Of a stretch of 64,000 bases of DNA, positions 21,017 through 34,750 are shown piece by piece. The stretch's first letter is position 1. Every line of letters starts with the position of its first letter. Source of the DNA: Hippopus hippopus. Lineage: Eukaryota; Mollusca; Bivalvia; Cardiida; Cardiidae. The stretch lies in assembly GCA_946811185.2 (NCBI GenBank), contig OX328112.1, positions 3,906,001 to 3,970,000 of the forward strand, read 5' to 3'. A program made the translations under genes and the position numbers. The notes below the pieces were generated by a model, which was not told the origin of the DNA, searched no databases, and worked only from the letters and a program-made list of their open reading frames with translations.

Positions 21017-22542
21017 GTCACCTTGTGGGAGGGGTTAGGGGGCTAGTATATATATAGGTTAATTTTTCAGGTCATATTCAACTGCTTGTATAGTGCAGTG
21101 GGTCAGACTGCTGCCCACTTGCATTTTTAGGTCCTGATGGTCAAATGTTCGATCCTCAGCCTTGCCATTTTATTTATTTTATTATTTTTTTCATTTCTAT
21201 TATTAGTTATTCTTACATCTAATTGTATTTTACTGCCCAATTTCTACATACTTCAAACATGAATAAGAGTTTCTGATGGGAAAATTTTGGTATCACGTTA
21301 CATCTTTTACGTCTTTGCATGCGTGCAAATGGCGCGCATGGCTGTTTCGGCACGGCACGTAAAACTGCCAGATACAAGCGGGTAGTTGTCAAAATTAATT
21401 CATGTTTTATGTTTTTAAGAGAAAAGGTCTGGGAAAAAGTCAGTTTTCTTTTTCCTTAAAAGTTCATGCAACAGGAACGGTTGCTTCCGAAAGTGTCTCA
21501 AGTCGACTTTAAGTTTTCCTGTAGCGGTTAATGGTGCTGTATGTGAGGGGTAAAAAGCGAAACCGATTCCTTATTTCTGTGGCACAAGTAAGAGAAAAGG
21601 AAAAGCTTGGTTCCATTTGTTTGACTTTTGCAACAAGTGTCGTCTGCTACAGAAAGTGTCCCAAGTCCTTTTTATGATTTCGCGCGGCGCTTAATGGTGA
21701 TGTACGTGCGAAAACATAAAATCAACTTATGACTTACACGGTCACCAAAATGGATTTAATCTTTCATAGAATGGCCCTAGTAAAGGAAAAGTGAATAATT
21801 TGGTTCCCTTTCTTTGATTTCTGCAACAGGTATCAGTTGCCTCCGAAAGACTCGCGAGTTGATTTTAAGCTTTCCCGCAGCACGTACCAATTACGCATGT
21901 GTGGAATAGCCATCAAAACCAATTAAACGGCCCAAGAAAAGGGAAAAATTGATTTGCCATATTCGACTTACGCAACAGCTATCAGTTGCTTTTGTAAGTG
22001 CTGTAAGTCAATTTTTTGTGTTTTTCGCAGGTGCATAAATGGCACGTATGAGTCGGTAGTCATCGAAACTGGGCTACTTGTCACCGTATGAATAGATACA
22101 AAGTAAAAATATAGTTCTTTTTGATTTATGCAGTAGAAGGCAGTTGCTACTGACAGAGTTGCCAGTCTAGTTTTTATTCACTTGTGACACTATTTTCTGT
22201 TTCTCACTGTCCATTGATCATCTTAGCATATTGAATGTATCAGTGTGCAGTATGGAAGCTGGCCTCAACTAGAAAAGCAAATCGAATCAAGGGGAGTGAA
22301 CCCTGGGTAGGTGCTTGAAAAACACGACTACAAGGTCTTCTGCTACTCTGTTTTCTTAAATTTTCGCCCATTGTCGGCGAATTCTGGCATGTGTGGATGG
22401 TGCATGCATAGCACTTTGCCTAGGATACATATCAGCCTTTAAAGAAGACCTTAAATCCACTTGTTTGTCGTTTTTTTGTTCTCTGTTATGATTGGGGTCA
22501 TTTTAGGCGCCATTTTGGGCGCCATCTTGGAAATCCTGTGAC
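21017..22542 (+). repeat. Satellite unit 10 (1526 bp)
   Basis: Variants: TTTTACTGCCC, GCATGCGTGCAAATGG, CCAGATAC, TTACGCATGTG, GTGCATAAATGG (shared with unit 5) and one C lost in CTAGGATACAT near 22424. The lost C shifts the frame of the 84-codon stretch that is open in the other units. Confidence 0.95.
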
Positions 22543-24070
22543 GTCACCTTGTGGGAGGGGTTAGGGGGCTAGTATATATATAGGTTAATTTTTCAGGTCA
22601 TATTCAACTGCTTGTATAGTGCAGTGGGTCAGACTGCTGCCCAATTGCATTTTTAGGTCCTGATGGTCAAATGTTCGATCCTCAGCCTTGCCATTTTATT
22701 TATTTTATTATTTTTTTCATTTCTATTATTAGTTATTCTTCCATCTAATTGTATTTTATTGCCCAATTTCTACATACTTCAAACATGAATAAGAGTTTCT
22801 GATGGGAAAATTTTGGTATCACGTTATATCTTTTACGTCTTTGCATGCGCGCAAATGGCACGCATAGCTGTTTCGGCACGGCACGTAAAACTGCCAGGTA
22901 CAAGCGGGTAGTTGTCAAAATTAATTCATGTTTTATGTTTTTAAGAGAAAAGGTCTGGGAAAAATTCAGTTTTCTTTTTCCTTAAAAGTTCATGCAACAG
23001 GAACGGTTGCTTCCGAAAGTGTCTCAAGTCGACTTTAAGTTTTCCTGTAGCGGTTAATGGTGCTGTATGTGAGGGGTAAAAAGCGAAACCGATTCCTTAT
23101 TTCTGTGGCACAAGTAAGAGAAAAGGAAAAGCTTGGTTCCATTTGTTTGACTTTTGCAACAAGTGTCGTCTGCTACAGAAAGTGTCCCAAGTCCTTTTTA
23201 TGATTTCGCGCGGCGCTTAATGGTGATGTACGTGCGAAAACATAAAATCAACTTATGACTTACATGGTCACCAAAATGGATTTAATCTTTCATAGAATGG
23301 CCCTCGTAAAGGAAAAGTGAATAATTTGGTTCCCTTTCTTTGATTTCTGCAACAGGTATCAGTTGCCTCCGAAAGACTCGCGAGTTGATTTTAAGCTTTC
23401 CCGCAGCACGTACCAATTACGTATGTGTGGAATAGCCATTAAAACCAATTAAACGGCCCAAGAAATGGGGAAAAATTGATTTGCCATATTCGACTTACGC
23501 AACAGCTATCAGTTGCTTTTGTAAGTGCTGTAAGTCAATTTTTTGTGTTTTTCGCAGGTGCGTAAATGGCACGTATGAGTCGGTAGTCATCGAAACTGGG
23601 CTACTTGTCACCGTATGAATAGATACAAAGTAAAAATATAGTTCTTTTTGATTTATGCAGTAGAAGGCAGTTGCTACTGACAGAGTTGCCAGTCTAGTTT
23701 TTATTCACTTGTGACACTATTTTCTGTTTCTCACTGTCCATTGATCATCTTAGCATATTGAATGTATCAGTGTGCAGTATGGAAGCTGGCCTCAACTAGA
23801 AAAGCAAATCGAATCAAGGGGAGTGAAACATGGGTAGGTGCTTGAAAAACACGACTACAAGGTCTTCTGCTACTCTGTTTTCTTAAATTTTCGCCCATTG
23901 TCGGCGAATTCTGGCATGTGTGGATGGTGCATGCATAGCACTTTGCCTAGGACTACATATCAGCCTTTAAAGAAGACCTTAAATCCACTTGTTTGTCGTT
24001 TTTTTGTTCTCTGTTATGATTGGGGTCATTTTAGGCGCCATTTTGGGCGCCATCTTGGAAATCCTGTGAC
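22543..24070 (+). repeat. Satellite unit 11 (type B, 1528 bp)
   Basis: Full B markers, isolated among non-B units. Private changes: GGCACGCATAGC, AAAAATTCAG, an extra base in AGAAATGGGGAAAAA, and GTGAAACATGGG near 23826. Confidence 0.95.
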
Positions 24071-25597
24071 GTCACCTTGTGGGAGGGGTTAGGGGGCTAG
24101 TATATATATAGGTTAATTTTTCAGGTCATATTCAACTGCTTGTATAGTGCAGTGGGTCAGACTGCTGCCCACTTGCATTTTTAGGTCCTGATGGTCAAAT
24201 GTTCGATCCTCAGCCTTGCCATTTTATTTATTTTATTATTTTTTTCATTTCTATTATTAGTTATTCTTACATCTAATTGTATTTTATTGCCCAATTTCTA
24301 CATACTTCAAACATGAATAAGAGTTTCTGATGGGAAAATTTTGGTATCACGTTATATCTTTTACGTCTTTGCATGCACGCAAATGGCGCGCATGGCTGTT
24401 TCGGCACGGCACGTAAAACTGCCAGGTACAAGCGGGTAGTTGTCAAAATTAATTCATGTTTTATGTTTTTAAGAGAAAAGGTCTGGGAAAAAGTCAGTTT
24501 TCTTTTTCCTTAAAAGTTCATGCAACAGGAACGGTTGCTTCCGAAAGTGTCTCAAGTCGACTTTAAGTTTTCCTGTAGCGGTTAATGGTGCTGTATGTGA
24601 GGGGTAAAAAGCGAAACCGATTCCTTATTTCTGTGGCACAAGTAAGAGAAAAGGAAAAGCTTGGTTCCATTTGTTTGACTTTTGCAACAAGTGTCGTCTG
24701 CTACAGAAAGTGTCCCAAGTCCTTTTTATGATTTCGCGCGGTGCTTAATGGTGATGTACGTGCGAAAACATAAAATCAACTTATGACTTACACGGTCACC
24801 AAAATGGATTTAATCTTTCATAGAATGGCCCTAGTAAAGGAAAAGTGAATAATTTGGTTCCCTTTCTTTGATTTCTGCAACAGGTATCAGTTGCCTCCGA
24901 AAGACTCGCGAGTTGATTTTAAGCTTTCCCGCAGCACGTACCAATTACGTATCTGTGGAATAGCCATCAAAACCAATTAAATGGCCCAAGAAAAGGGAAA
25001 AATTGATTTGCCATATTCGACTTACGCAACAGCTATCAGTTGCTTTTGTAAGTGCTGTAAGTCAATTTTTTGTGTTTTTCGCAGGTGCGTAAATGGCACG
25101 TATGAGTCGGTAGTCATCGAAACTGGGCTACTTGTCACCGTATGAATAGATACAAAGTAAAAATATAGTTCTTTTTGATTTATGCAGTAGAAGGCAGTTG
25201 CTACTGACAGAGTTGCCAGTCTAGTTTTTATTCACTTGTGACACTATTTTCTGTTTCTCACTGTCCATTGATCATCTTAGCATATTGAATGTATCAGTGT
25301 GCAGTATGGAAGCTGGCCTCAACTAGAAAAGCAAATCGAATCAAGGGGAGTGAACCCTGGGTAGGTGCTTGAAAAACACGACTACAAGGTCTTCTGCTAC
25401 TCTGTTTTCTTAAATTTTCGCCCATTGTCGGCGAATTCTGGCATGTGTGGATGGTGCATGCATAGCACTTTGCCTAGGACTACATATCAGCCTTTAAAGA
25501 AGACCTTAAATCCACTTGTTTGTCGTTTTTTTGTTCTCTGTTATGATTGGGGTCATTTTAGGCGCCATTTTGGGCGCCATCTTGGAAATCCTGTGAC
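24071..25597 (+). repeat. Satellite unit 12
   Basis: Mostly non-B but with the B-like GTTATATC. Also GCATGCACGCAAATGG, GCGCGGTGC, CGTATCTGTGG (shared with units 15 and 20) and AAATGGCCC. Confidence 0.95.
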
Positions 25598-27124
25598 GTC
25601 ACCTTGTGGGAGGGGTTAGGGGGCTAGTATATATATAGGTTAATTTTTCAGGTCATATTCAACTGCTTGTATAGTGCAGTGGGTCAGACTGCTGCCCACT
25701 TGCATTTTTAGGTCCTGATGGTCAAATGTTCGATCCTCAGCCTTGCCATTTTATTTATTTTATTGTTTTTTTCATTTCTATTATTAGTTATTCTTACATC
25801 TAATTGTATTTTATTGCCCAATTTCTACATACTTCAAACATGAATAAGAGTTTCTGATGGGAAAATTTTGGTATCACATTACATCTTTTACGTCTTTGCA
25901 TGCGCGCAAATTTCGTGCATGGCTGTTTCGGCACGGCACGTAAAACTGCCAGGTACAAGCGGGTAGTTGTCAAAATTAATTCATGTTTTATGTTTTTAAG
26001 AGAAAAGGTCTGGGAAAAAGTCAGTTTTCTTTTTCCTTAAAAGTTCATGCAACAGGAACGGTTGCTTCCGAAAGTGTCTCAAGTCGACTTTAAGTTTTCC
26101 TGTAGCGGTTAATGGTGCTGTATGTGAGGGGTAAAAAGTGAAACCGATTCCTTATTTCTGTGGCACAAGTAAGAGAAAAGGAAAAGCTTGGTTCCATTTG
26201 TTTGACTTTTGCAACAAGTGTCGTCTGCTACAGAAAGTGTCCCAAGTCCTTTTTATGATTTCGCGCGGCGCTTAATGGTGATGTACGTGCGAAAACATAA
26301 AATCAACTTATGACTTACACGGTCACCAAAATGGATTTAATCTTTCATAGAATGGCCCTAGTAAAGGAAAAGTGAATAATTTGGTTCCCTTTCTTTGATT
26401 TCTGCAACAGGTATCAGTTGCCTCCGAAAGACTCGCGAGTTGATTTTAAGCTTTCCCGCAGCACGTACCAATTACGTATGTGTGGAATAGCCATCAAAAC
26501 CAATTAAACGGCCCAAGAAAAGGGAAAAATTGATTTGCCATATTCGACTTACGCAACAGCTATCAGTTGCTTTTGTAAGTGCTGTAAGTCAATTTTTTGT
26601 GTTTTTCGCAGGTGCGTAAATGGCACGTATGAGTCGGTAGTCATCGAAACTGGGCTACTTGTCACCGTATGAATAGATACAAAGTAAAAATATAGTTCTT
26701 TTTGATTTATGCAGTAGAAGGCAGTTGCTACTGACAGAGTTGCCAGTCTAGTTTTTATTCACTTGTGACACTATTTTCTGTTTCTCACTGTCCATTGATC
26801 ATCTTAGCATATTGAATGTATCAGTGTGCAGTATGGAAGCTGGCCTCAACTAGAAAAGCAAATCAAATCAAGGGGAGTGAACCCTGGGTAGGTGCTTGAA
26901 AAACACGACTACAAGGTCTTCTGCTACTCTGTTTTCTTAAATTTTCGCCCATTGTCGGCGAATTTTGGCATGTGTGGATGGTGCATGCATAGCACTTTGC
27001 CTAGGACTACATATCAGCCTTTAAAGAAGACCTTAAATCCACTTGTTTGTCGTTTTTTTGTTCTCTGTTATGATTGGGGTCATTTTAGGCGCCATTTTGG
27101 GCGCCATCTTGGAAATCCTGTGAC
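25598..27124 (+). repeat. Satellite unit 13
   Basis: Variants ATTGTTTTTTT, CACATTACATC and AAATTTCGTGCATGG, the last shared only with unit 15. GTGAAACC, AATCAAATC (units 13-15) and GAATTTTGGC near its end. Confidence 0.95.
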
Positions 27125-28650
27125 GTCACCTTGTGGGAGGGGTTAGGGGGCTAGTATATATATAGGTTAATTTTTCAGGTCATATTCAACTGCTTGTATA
27201 GTGCAGTGGGTGAGACTGCTGCCCACTTGCATTTTTAGGTCCTGATGGTCAAATGTTCGATCCTCAGCCTTGCCATTTTATTTATTTTATTATTTTTTTC
27301 ATTTCTATTATTAGTTATTCTTACATCTAAATGTATTTTATTGCTCAATTTCTACATACTTCAAACATGAATAAGAGTTTCTGATGGGAAAATTTTGGTA
27401 TCACGTTACATCTTTTACGTCTTTGCATGCGCGAAAATGGCGCGCATGGCTCTTTCGGCACGGCACGTAAAACTGCCAGGTACAAGCGGGTAGTTGTCAA
27501 ATTAATTCATGTTTTATGTTTTTAAGAGAAAAGGTCTGGGAAAAAGTCAGTTTTCTTTTTCCTTAAAAGTTCATGCAACAGGAACGGTTGCTTCCGAAAG
27601 TGTCTCAAGTCGACTTTAAGTTTTCCTGTAGCGGTTAATGGTGCTGTATGTGAGGGGTAAAAAGCGAAACCGATTCCTTATTTCTGTGGCACAAGTAAGA
27701 GAAAAGGAAAAGCTTGGTTCCATTTGTTTGACTTTTGCAACAAGTGTCGTCTGCTACAGAAAGTGTCCCAAGTCCTTTTTATGATTTCGCGCGGCGCTTA
27801 ATGGTGATGTACGTGCGAAAACATAAAATCAACTTATGACTTACACGGTCACCAAAATGGATTTAATCTTTCATAGAATGGCCCTAGTAAAGGAAAAGTG
27901 AATAATTTGGTTCCCTTTCTTTGATTTCTGCAACAGGTATCAGTTGCCTCCGAAAGACTCGCGAGTTGATTTTAAGCTTTCCCACAGCACGTACCTATTA
28001 CGTATGTGTGGAATAGCCATCAAAACCAATTAAATGGCCCAAGAAAAGCGAAAAATTGATTTGCCATATTCGACTTACGCAACAGCTATCAGTTGCTTTT
28101 GTAAGTGCTGTAAGTCAATTTTTTGTGTTTTTCGCAGGTGCGTAAATGGCACGTATGAGTCGGTAGTCATCGAAACTGGGCTACTTGTCACCGTATGAAT
28201 AGATACAAAGTAAAAATATAGTTCTTTTTGATTTATGCAGTAGAAGGCAGTTGCTACTGACAGAGTTGCCAGTCTAGTTTTTATTCACTTGTGACACTAT
28301 TTTCTGTTTCTCACTGTCCATTGATCATCTTAGCATATTGAATGTATCAGTGTGCAGTATGGAAGCTGGCCTCAACTAGAAAAGCAAATCAAATCAAGGG
28401 GAGTGAACCCTGGGTAGGTGCTTGAAAAACACGACTACAAGGTCTTCTGCTACTCTGTTTTCTTAAATTTTCGCCCATTGTCGGCGAATTCTGGCATGTG
28501 TGGATGGTGCATGCATAGCACTTTGCCTAGGACTACATATCAGCCTTTAAAGAAGACCTTAAATCCACTTGTTTGTCGTTTTTTTGTTCTCTGTTATGAT
28601 TGGGGTCATTTTAGGCGCCATTTTGGGCGCCATCTTGGAAATCCTGTGAC
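27125..28650 (+). repeat. Satellite unit 14 (1526 bp)
   Basis: Variants: GTGGGTGAGACTG, CTAAATGTATT, TTGCTCAATT, GCGCGAAAATGG, GGCTCTTTCGG, one A lost in GTCAAATTAATT, CCCACAGC, ACCTATTACG, AAATGGCCC and AAAAGCGAAAAA. Confidence 0.95.
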
Positions 28651-30177
28651 GTCACCTTGTGGGAGGGGTTAGGGGGCTAGTATATATATAGGTTAATTTT
28701 TCAGGTCATATTCAACTGCTTGTATAGTGCAGTGGGTCAGACTGCTGCCCACTTGCATTTTTAGGTCCTGATGGTCAAATGTTCGATCCTCAGCCTTGCC
28801 ATTTTATTTATTTTATTGTTTTTTTCATTTCTATTATTAGTTATTCTTACATCTAATTGTATTTTATTGCCCAATTTCTACATACTTCAAACATGAATAA
28901 GAGTTTCTGATGGGAAAATTTTGGTATCACATTACATCTTTTACGTCTTTGCATGCGCGCAAATTTCGTGCATGGCTGTTTCGGCACGGCACGTAAAACT
29001 GCCAGGTACAAGCGGGTAGTTGTCAAAATTAATTCATGTTTTATGTTTTTAAGAGAAAAGGTCTGGGAAAAAGTCAGTTTTCTTTTTCCTTAAAAGTTCA
29101 TGCAACAGGAACGGTTGCTTCTGAAAGTGTCTCAAGTCGACTTTAAGTTTTCCTGTAGCGGTTAATGGTGCTCTATGTGAGGGGTAAAAAATGAAACCGA
29201 TTCCTTATTTCTGTGGCACAAGTAAGAGAAAAGGAAAAGCTTGGTTCCATTTGTTTGACTTTTGCAACAAGTGTCGTCTGCTACAGAAAGTGTCCCAAGT
29301 CCTTTTTATGATTTCGCGCGGCGCTTAATGGTGATGTACGTGCGAAAACATAAAATCAACTTATGACTTACACGGTCACCAAAATGGATTTAATCTTTCA
29401 TAGAATGGCCCTAGTAAAGGAAAAGTGAATAATTTGGTTCCCTTTCTTTGATTTCTGCAACAGGTATCAGTTGCCTCCGAAAGACTCGCGAGTTGATTTT
29501 AAGCTTTCCCGCAGCACGTACCAATTACGTATCTGTGGAATAGCCATCAAAACCAATTAAACGGCCCAAGAAAAGGGAAAAATTGATTTGCCATATTCGA
29601 CTTACGCAACAGCTATCAGTTGCTTTTGTAAGTGCTGTAAGTCAATTTTTTGTGTTTTTCGCAGGTGCGTAAATGGCACGTATGAGTCGGTAGTCATCGA
29701 AACTGGGCTACTTGTCACCGTATGAATAGATACAAAGTAAAAATATAGTTCTTTTTGATTTATGCAGTAGAAGGCAGTTGCTACTGACAGAGTTGCCAGT
29801 CTAGTTTTTATTCACTTGTGACACTATTTTCTGTTTCTCACTGTCCATTGATCATCTTAGCATATTGAATGTATCAGTGTGCAGTATGGAAGCTGGCCTC
29901 AACTAGAAAAGCAAATCAAATCAAGGGGAGTGAACCCTGGGTAGGTGCTTGAAAAACACGACTACAAGGTCTTCTGCTACTCTGTTTTCTTAAATTTTCG
30001 CCCATTGTCGGCGAATTCTGGCATGTGTGGATGGTGCATGCATAGCACTTTGCCTAGGACTACATATCAGCCTTTAAAGAAGACCTTAAATCCACTTGTT
30101 TGTCGTTTTTTTGTTCTCTGTTATGATTGGGGTCATTTTAGGCGCCATTTTGGGCGCCATCTTGGAAATCCTGTGAC
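28651..30177 (+). repeat. Satellite unit 15
   Basis: Shares CACATTACATC and AAATTTCGTGC with unit 13, two units away. Private: CTTCTGAAAG, GTGCTCTATG, AAAAAATGAAACC. Also CGTATCTGTGG and AATCAAATC. Confidence 0.95.
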
Positions 30178-31696
30178 GTCACCTTGTGGGAGGGGTTAGG
30201 GGGCTAGTATATATATAGGTTAATTTTTCAGGTCATATTCAACTGCTTGTATAGTGCAGTGGGTCAGACTGCTGCCCACTTGCATTTTTAGGTCCTGATG
30301 GTCAAATGTTCGATCCTCAGCCTTGCCATTTTATTTATTTTATTATTTTTTTCATTTCTATTATTAGTTATTCTTACATCTAATTGTATTTTATTGCCCA
30401 ATTTCTACATACTTCAAACATGAATAAGAGTTTCTGATGGGAAAATTTTGGTATCACGTTACATCTTTTACGTCTTTGCATGCGCGCAAATGGCGCGCAT
30501 GGCTGTTTCGGCACGGCACGTAAAACTGCCAGGTACAAGCGGGTAGTTGTCAAAATTAATTCATGTTTTATGTTTTTAAGAGAAAAGGTGTGGGAAAAAG
30601 TCAGTTTTCTTTTTCCTTAAAAGTTCATGCAACAGGAACGGTTGCTTCCGAAAGTGTCTCTTTAAGTTTTCCTGTAGCGGTTAATGGTACTGTATGTGAG
30701 GGGTAAAAAGCGAAACCGATTCCTTATTTCTGTGGCACAAGTAAGAGAAAAGGAAAAGCTTGGTTCCATTTGTTTGACTTTTGCAACAAGTGTCGTCTGC
30801 TACAGAAAGTGTCCCAAGTCCTTTTTATGATTTCGCGCGGCGCTTAATGGTGATGTACGTGCGAAAACATAAAATCAACTTATGACTTACACGGTCACCA
30901 AAATGGATTTAATCTTTCATAGAATGGCCCTAGTAAAGGAAAAGTGAATAATTTGGTTCCCTTTCTTTGATTTCTGCAACAGGTATCAGTTGCCTCCGAA
31001 AGACCCGCGAGTTGATTTTAAGCTTTCCCGCAGCATGTACCAATTACGTATGTGTGGAATAGCCATCAAAACCAATTAAACGGCCCAAGAAAAGGGAAAA
31101 ATTGATTTGCCATATTCGACTTACGCAACAGCTATCAGTTGCTTTTGTAAGTGCTGTAAGTCAATTTTTTGTGTTTTTCGCAGGTGCGTAAATGGCACGT
31201 ATGAGTCGGTAGTCATCGAAACTGGGCTACTTGTCACCGTATGAATAGATACAAAGTAAAAATATAGTTCTTTTTGATTTATGCAGTAGAAGGCAGTTGC
31301 TACTGACAGAGTTGCCAGTCTAGTTTTTATTCACTTGTGACACTATTTTCTGTTTCTCACTGTCCATTGATCATCTTAGCATATTGAATGTATCAGTGTG
31401 CAGTATGGAAGCTGGCCTCAACTAGAAAAGCAAATCGAATCAAGGGGAGTGAACCCTGGGTAGGTGCTTGAAAAACACAACTACAAGGTCTTCTGCTACT
31501 CTGTTTTCTTAAATTTTCGCCCATTGTCGGCGAATTCTGGCATGTGTGGATGGTGCATGCATAGCACTTTGCCTAGGACTACATATCAGCCTTTAAAGAA
31601 GACCTTAAATCCACTTGTTTGTCGTTTTTTTGTTCTCTGTTATGATTGGGGTCATTTTAGGCGCCATTTTGGGCGCCATCTTGGAAATCCTGTGAC
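30178..31696 (+). repeat. Satellite unit 16 (1519 bp, 8-bp deletion)
   Basis: Eight bases (AAGTCGAC in consensus) are missing at 30660/30661. Also AATGGTACTG, shared with unit 20, GACCCGCG, GCAGCATGTACC and AAACACAAC. Confidence 0.95.
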
Positions 31697-33223
31697 GTCA
31701 CCTTGTGGGAGGGGTTAGGGGGCTAGTATATATATAGGTTAATTTTTCAGGTCATATTCAACTGCTTGTATAGTGCAGTGAGTCAGACTGCTGCCCACTT
31801 GCATTTTTAGGTCCTGATGGTCAAATGTTCGATCCTCAGCCTTGCCATTTTATTTATTTTATTATTTTTTTCATTTCTATTATTAGTTATTCTTACATCT
31901 AATTGTATTTTATTGCCCAATTTCTACATACTTCAAACATGAATAAGAGTTTCTGATGGGAAAATTTTGGTATCACGTTACATCTTTTACGTCTTTGCAT
32001 GCGCGCAAATGGCGCGCATGGCTGTTTCGGCACGGCACGTAAAACTGCCAGGTACAAGCAGGTAGTTGTCAAAATTAATTCATGTTTTATGTTTTTAAGA
32101 GAAAAGGTGTGGGAAAAAGTCAGTTTTCTTTTTCCTTAAAAGTTCATGCAACAGGAACGGTTGCTTCCGAAAGTGTCTCAAGTCGACTTTAAGTTTTCCT
32201 GTAGCGGTTAATGGTGCTGTATGTGAGGGGTAAAAAGCGAAACCGATTCCTTATTTCTGTGGCACAAGTAAGAGAAAAGGAAAAGCTTGGTTCCATTTGT
32301 TTGACTTTTGCAACAAGTGTCGTCTGCTACAGAAAGTGTCCCAAGTCCTTTTTATGATTTCGCGCGGCGCTTAATGGTGATGTACGTGCGGAAACATAAA
32401 ATCAACTTATGACTTACACGGTCACCAAAATGGATTTAATCTTTCTTAGAATGGCCCTAGTAAAGGAAAAGTGAATAATTTGGTTCCCTTTCTTTGATTT
32501 CTGCAACAGGTATCAGTTGCCTCCGAAAGACTCGCGAGTTGATTTTAAGCTTTCCCGCAGCACGTACCAATTACGTATGTGTGGAATAGCCATCAAAACC
32601 AATTAAACGGCCCAAGAAAAGGGAAAAATTGATTTGCCATATTCGACTTACGCAACAGCTATCAGTTGCTTTTGTAAGTGCTGTAAGTCAATTTTTTGTG
32701 TTTTTCGCAGGTGCGTAAATGGCACGTATGAGTCGGTAGTCATCGAAACTGGGCTACTTGTCACCGTATGAATAGATACAAAGTAAAAATATAGTTCTTT
32801 TTGATTTATGCAGTAGAAGGCAGTTGCTACTGACAGAGTTGCCAGTCTAGTTTTTATTCACTTGTGACACTATTTTCTGTTTCTCACTGTCCATTGATCA
32901 TCTTAGCATATTGAATGTATCAGTGTGCAGTATGGAAGCTGGCCTCAACTAGAAAAGCAAATCGAATCAAGGGGAGTGAACCCTGGGTAGGTGCTTGAAA
33001 AACACGACTACAAGGTCTTCTGCTACTCTGTTTTCTTAAATTTTCGCCCATTGTCGGCGAATTCTGGCATGTGTGGATGGTGCATGCATAGCACTTTGCC
33101 TAGGACTACATATCAGCCTTTAAAGAAGACCTTAAATCCACTTGTTTGTCGTTTTTTTGTTCTCTGTTATGATTGGGGTCATTTTAGGCGCCATTTTGGG
33201 CGCCATCTTGGAAATCCTGTGAC
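31697..33223 (+). repeat. Satellite unit 17
   Basis: A box ends in A (GCAGTGAGTC). Also AAGCAGGTAG, GTGTGGG, GTGCGGAAAC and TTTCTTAGAATGG. Confidence 0.95.
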
Positions 33224-34750
33224 GTCACCTTGTGGGAGGGGTTAGGGGGCTAGTATATATATAGGTTAATTTTTCAGGTCATATTCAACTGCTTGTATAG
33301 TGCAGTGGGTCAGACTGCTGCCCACTTGCATTTTTAGGTCCTGATGGTCAAATGTTTGATCCTCAGCCTTGCCATTTTATTTATTCTATTATTTTTTTCA
33401 TTTCTATTATTAGTTATTCTTACATCTAATTGTATTTTATTGCCCAATTTCTACATACTTCAAACATGAATAAGAGTTTCTGATGGGAAAATTTTGGTAT
33501 CAAGTTACATCTTTTACGTCTTTGCATGCGCGCAAATGGTGCGCATGGCTGTTTCGGCACGGCACGTAAAACTGCCAGGTACAAGCAGGTAGTTGTCAAA
33601 ATTAATTCATGTTTTATGTTTTTAAGAGAAAAGGTGTGGGAAAAAGTCAGTTTTCTTTTTCCTTAAAAGTTCATGCAACAGGAACGGTTGCTTCCGAAAG
33701 TGTCTCAAGTCGACTTTAAGTTTTCCTGTAGCGGTTAATGGTGCTGTATGTGAGGGGTAAAAAGCGAAACCGATTCCTTATTTCTGTGGCACAAGTAAGA
33801 GAAAAGGAAAAGCTTGGTTCCATTTGTTTGACTTTTGCAACAAGTGTCGTCTGCTACAGAAAGTGTCCCAAGTCCTTTTTATGATTTCGCGCGGCGCTTA
33901 ATGGTGATGTACGTGCGGAAACATAAAATCAACTTATGACTTACACGGTCACCAAAATGGATTTAATCTTTCATAGAATGGCCCTAGTAAAGGAAAAGTG
34001 AATAATTTGGTTCCCTTTCTTTGATTTCTGCAACAGGTATCAGTTGCCTCCGAAAGACTCGCGAGTTGATTTTAAGCTTTCCCGCAGCACGTACCAATTA
34101 CGTATGTGTGGAATAGCCATCAAAACCAATTAAACGGCCCAAGAAAAGGGAAAAATTGATTTGCCATATTCGACTTACGCAACAGCTATCAGTTGCTTTT
34201 GTAAGTGCTGTAAGTCAATTTTTTGTGTTTTTCGCAGGTGCGTAAATGGCACGTATGAGTCGGTAGTCATCGAAACTGGGCTACTTGTCACCGTATGAAT
34301 AGATACAAAGTAAAAATATAGTTCTTTTTGATTTATGCAGTAGAAGGCAGTTGCTACTGACAGAGTTGCCAGTCTAGTTTTTATTCACTTGTGACACTAT
34401 TTTCTGTTTCTCACTGTCCATTGATCATCTTAGCATATTGAATGTATCAGTGTGCAGTATGGAAGCTGGCCTCAACTAGAAAAGCAAATCGAATCAAGGG
34501 GAGTGAACCCTGGGTAGGTGCTTGAAAAACACGACTACAAGGTCTTCTGCTACTCTGTTTTCTTAAATTTTCGCCCATTGTCGGCGAATTCTGGCATGTG
34601 TGGATGGTGCATGCATAGCACTTTGCCTAGGACTACATATCAGCCTTTAAAGAAGACCTTAAATCCACTTGTTTGTCGTTTTTTTGTTCTCTGTTATGAT
34701 TGGGGTCATTTTAGGCGCCATTTTGGGCGCCATCTTGGAAATCCTGTGAC
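33224..34750 (+). repeat. Satellite unit 18
   Basis: B box altered to GTTTGATCC, TTATTCTATT, TATCAAGTTAC, AAATGGTGCGC, AAGCAGGTAG, GTGTGGG and GTGCGGAAAC. Most of these recur in unit 23. Confidence 0.95.
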
